In this document: in pieces, positions 20,613-20,886 of the stretch
How positions within the stretch are numbered: position 1 is the first letter of the stretch
How the letters are laid out: the number at the start of each line of letters is the position of its first letter
Assembly (NCBI GenBank): GCA_005883775.1
Contig: VBEU01000087.1
Coordinates: 1 to 20,886, forward strand
Direction of reading: 5' to 3'
DNA length: 20,886 nucleotides
Source of the DNA: Chloroflexota bacterium
Lineage (GTDB): Bacteria; Chloroflexota; Limnocylindria; P2-11E
The notes under the pieces: model-generated
The model's database searches: none
The model's input: only the letters and a program-made list of their open reading frames with translations
Told to the model about the DNA's origin: nothing
Position numbers and translations under genes: made by a program

Positions 20613-20638
20613 GGTCACTCGGGCGCAAAAACGACTCC

Positions 20639-20644
20639 TACACT
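20639..20644 (+). promoter_or_regulatory. Candidate leaderless -10 element of ispG
   Basis: TACACT (within TCCTACACT) ends 7 nt before the ispG ATG at 20652. No Shine-Dalgarno sequence lies between them. Confidence 0.45.
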
Positions 20645-20651
20645 TGGATTG

Positions 20652-20886
20652 ATGAGCACCATGAACGTCGATCTGAACCTCCCGGAGGACCGCGCGTCTC
20701 CGCGGCCGCGCCGGAAGTCGAAGCGCGTGTGGGTGGGCGGTACCGCGATCGGCGACGGCGCACCCGTGGCGGTCCAGTCGATGTGCACGACCCTTACGCA
20801 CGACGTCGATGCGACGATCCGCCAGATCGAGCTCCTGCAGGAGGCCGGCTGCGAGATAGCGCGCGTGGCGGTCCCGGACAAGCGCG
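20652..20886 (+). CDS. ispG: 4-hydroxy-3-methylbut-2-enyl diphosphate synthase, 3'-truncated by window edge
   Basis: IspG (GcpE) is the [4Fe-4S] enzyme that converts methylerythritol cyclodiphosphate to hydroxymethylbutenyl diphosphate late in the MEP pathway, downstream of DXR. Only about 78 residues are in the window. After a short polar N-terminus comes KRVWVGGTAIGDGAPVAVQS, then MCTTLTHDVDATIRQIELL and EAGCEIARVAVPD, which is the family's first barrel strand region. The cluster cysteines are in the C-terminal domain and lie outside the window. ATG 20652 is preferred; ATG 20661 is a possible alternative. The first start has a TACACT hexamer 7 nt upstream and no Shine-Dalgarno sequence. Confidence 0.92.
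   Translation, partial: MSTMNVDLNLPEDRASPRPRRKSKRVWVGGTAIGDGAPVAVQSMCTTLTHDVDATIRQIELLQEAGCEIARVAVPDKR

Noticed and set aside
1..20886. CRISPR arrays, insertion sequences, tRNA genes and prophage genes
   Set aside because: No regularly spaced repeats, transposase or integrase motifs, tRNA cloverleaf sequences or phage structural genes were seen.

Overview
The window is a high-GC, gene-dense bacterial chromosome segment of about 20.9 kb. Proline/serine/threonine-rich linkers on secreted proteins, a lone Flp-type pilin, DUF402- and DUF3592-like proteins and a short EF-Ts suggest a Chloroflexota-like lineage (perhaps near Limnocylindria). That placement is inference from protein style; no marker phylogeny was possible.

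Layout: 1-988 is the 3' part of a Glu/Leu/Phe/Val-type glutamate dehydrogenase, followed by a small DUF3592-like membrane protein. A secreted beta-propeller-like protein (minus strand) lies back to back with a large DinG-type helicase that carries both a DEDD exonuclease domain and four iron-sulfur cysteines. Region 5.2-9.4 kb is a surface/accessory block: a 50-residue Flp pilin with a hairpin-rich leader and a strong terminator, a small secreted Ig-like protein with its own terminator, a 573-residue secreted Ig-like repeat protein on the minus strand, a divergent LuxR-type regulator with a degenerate receiver-like domain, and a small unknown gene. A 410-bp intergenic stretch with several GC-rich hairpins leads into the housekeeping cluster.

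Region 9.8-15.9 kb is a tightly overlapping cluster rpsB-tsf-pyrH-frr-uppS-cdsA-dxr-rseP: translation, UMP kinase, ribosome recycling, undecaprenyl-diphosphate synthesis, CDP-diacylglycerol synthesis, MEP-pathway isoprenoid synthesis and intramembrane proteolysis. Two members are damaged. cdsA has a frameshift next to an apparent internal deletion, and dxr lacks the N-terminal NADPH-binding segment. A VOC protein (minus strand), a three-gene ABC-2 type exporter operon with a trailing VOC protein, a broken DUF402 gene (minus strand; in-frame TGA and a frameshift) and a small four-helix membrane protein then separate rseP from ispG, which runs off the end.

Most notable: (i) clustered lesions in cdsA, dxr and the DUF402 gene, and a dinG whose usual start codon would remove the first exonuclease motif; (ii) three genes (pyrH, the small membrane protein, ispG) with a TA(C/G)ACT hexamer 6-7 nt before ATG, which suggests leaderless transcription; (iii) the structured leader of flp and the unexplained hairpin-rich region before rpsB. 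I did not find a clearly new defence or mobile system, and saw no CRISPR array, insertion sequence or tRNA.
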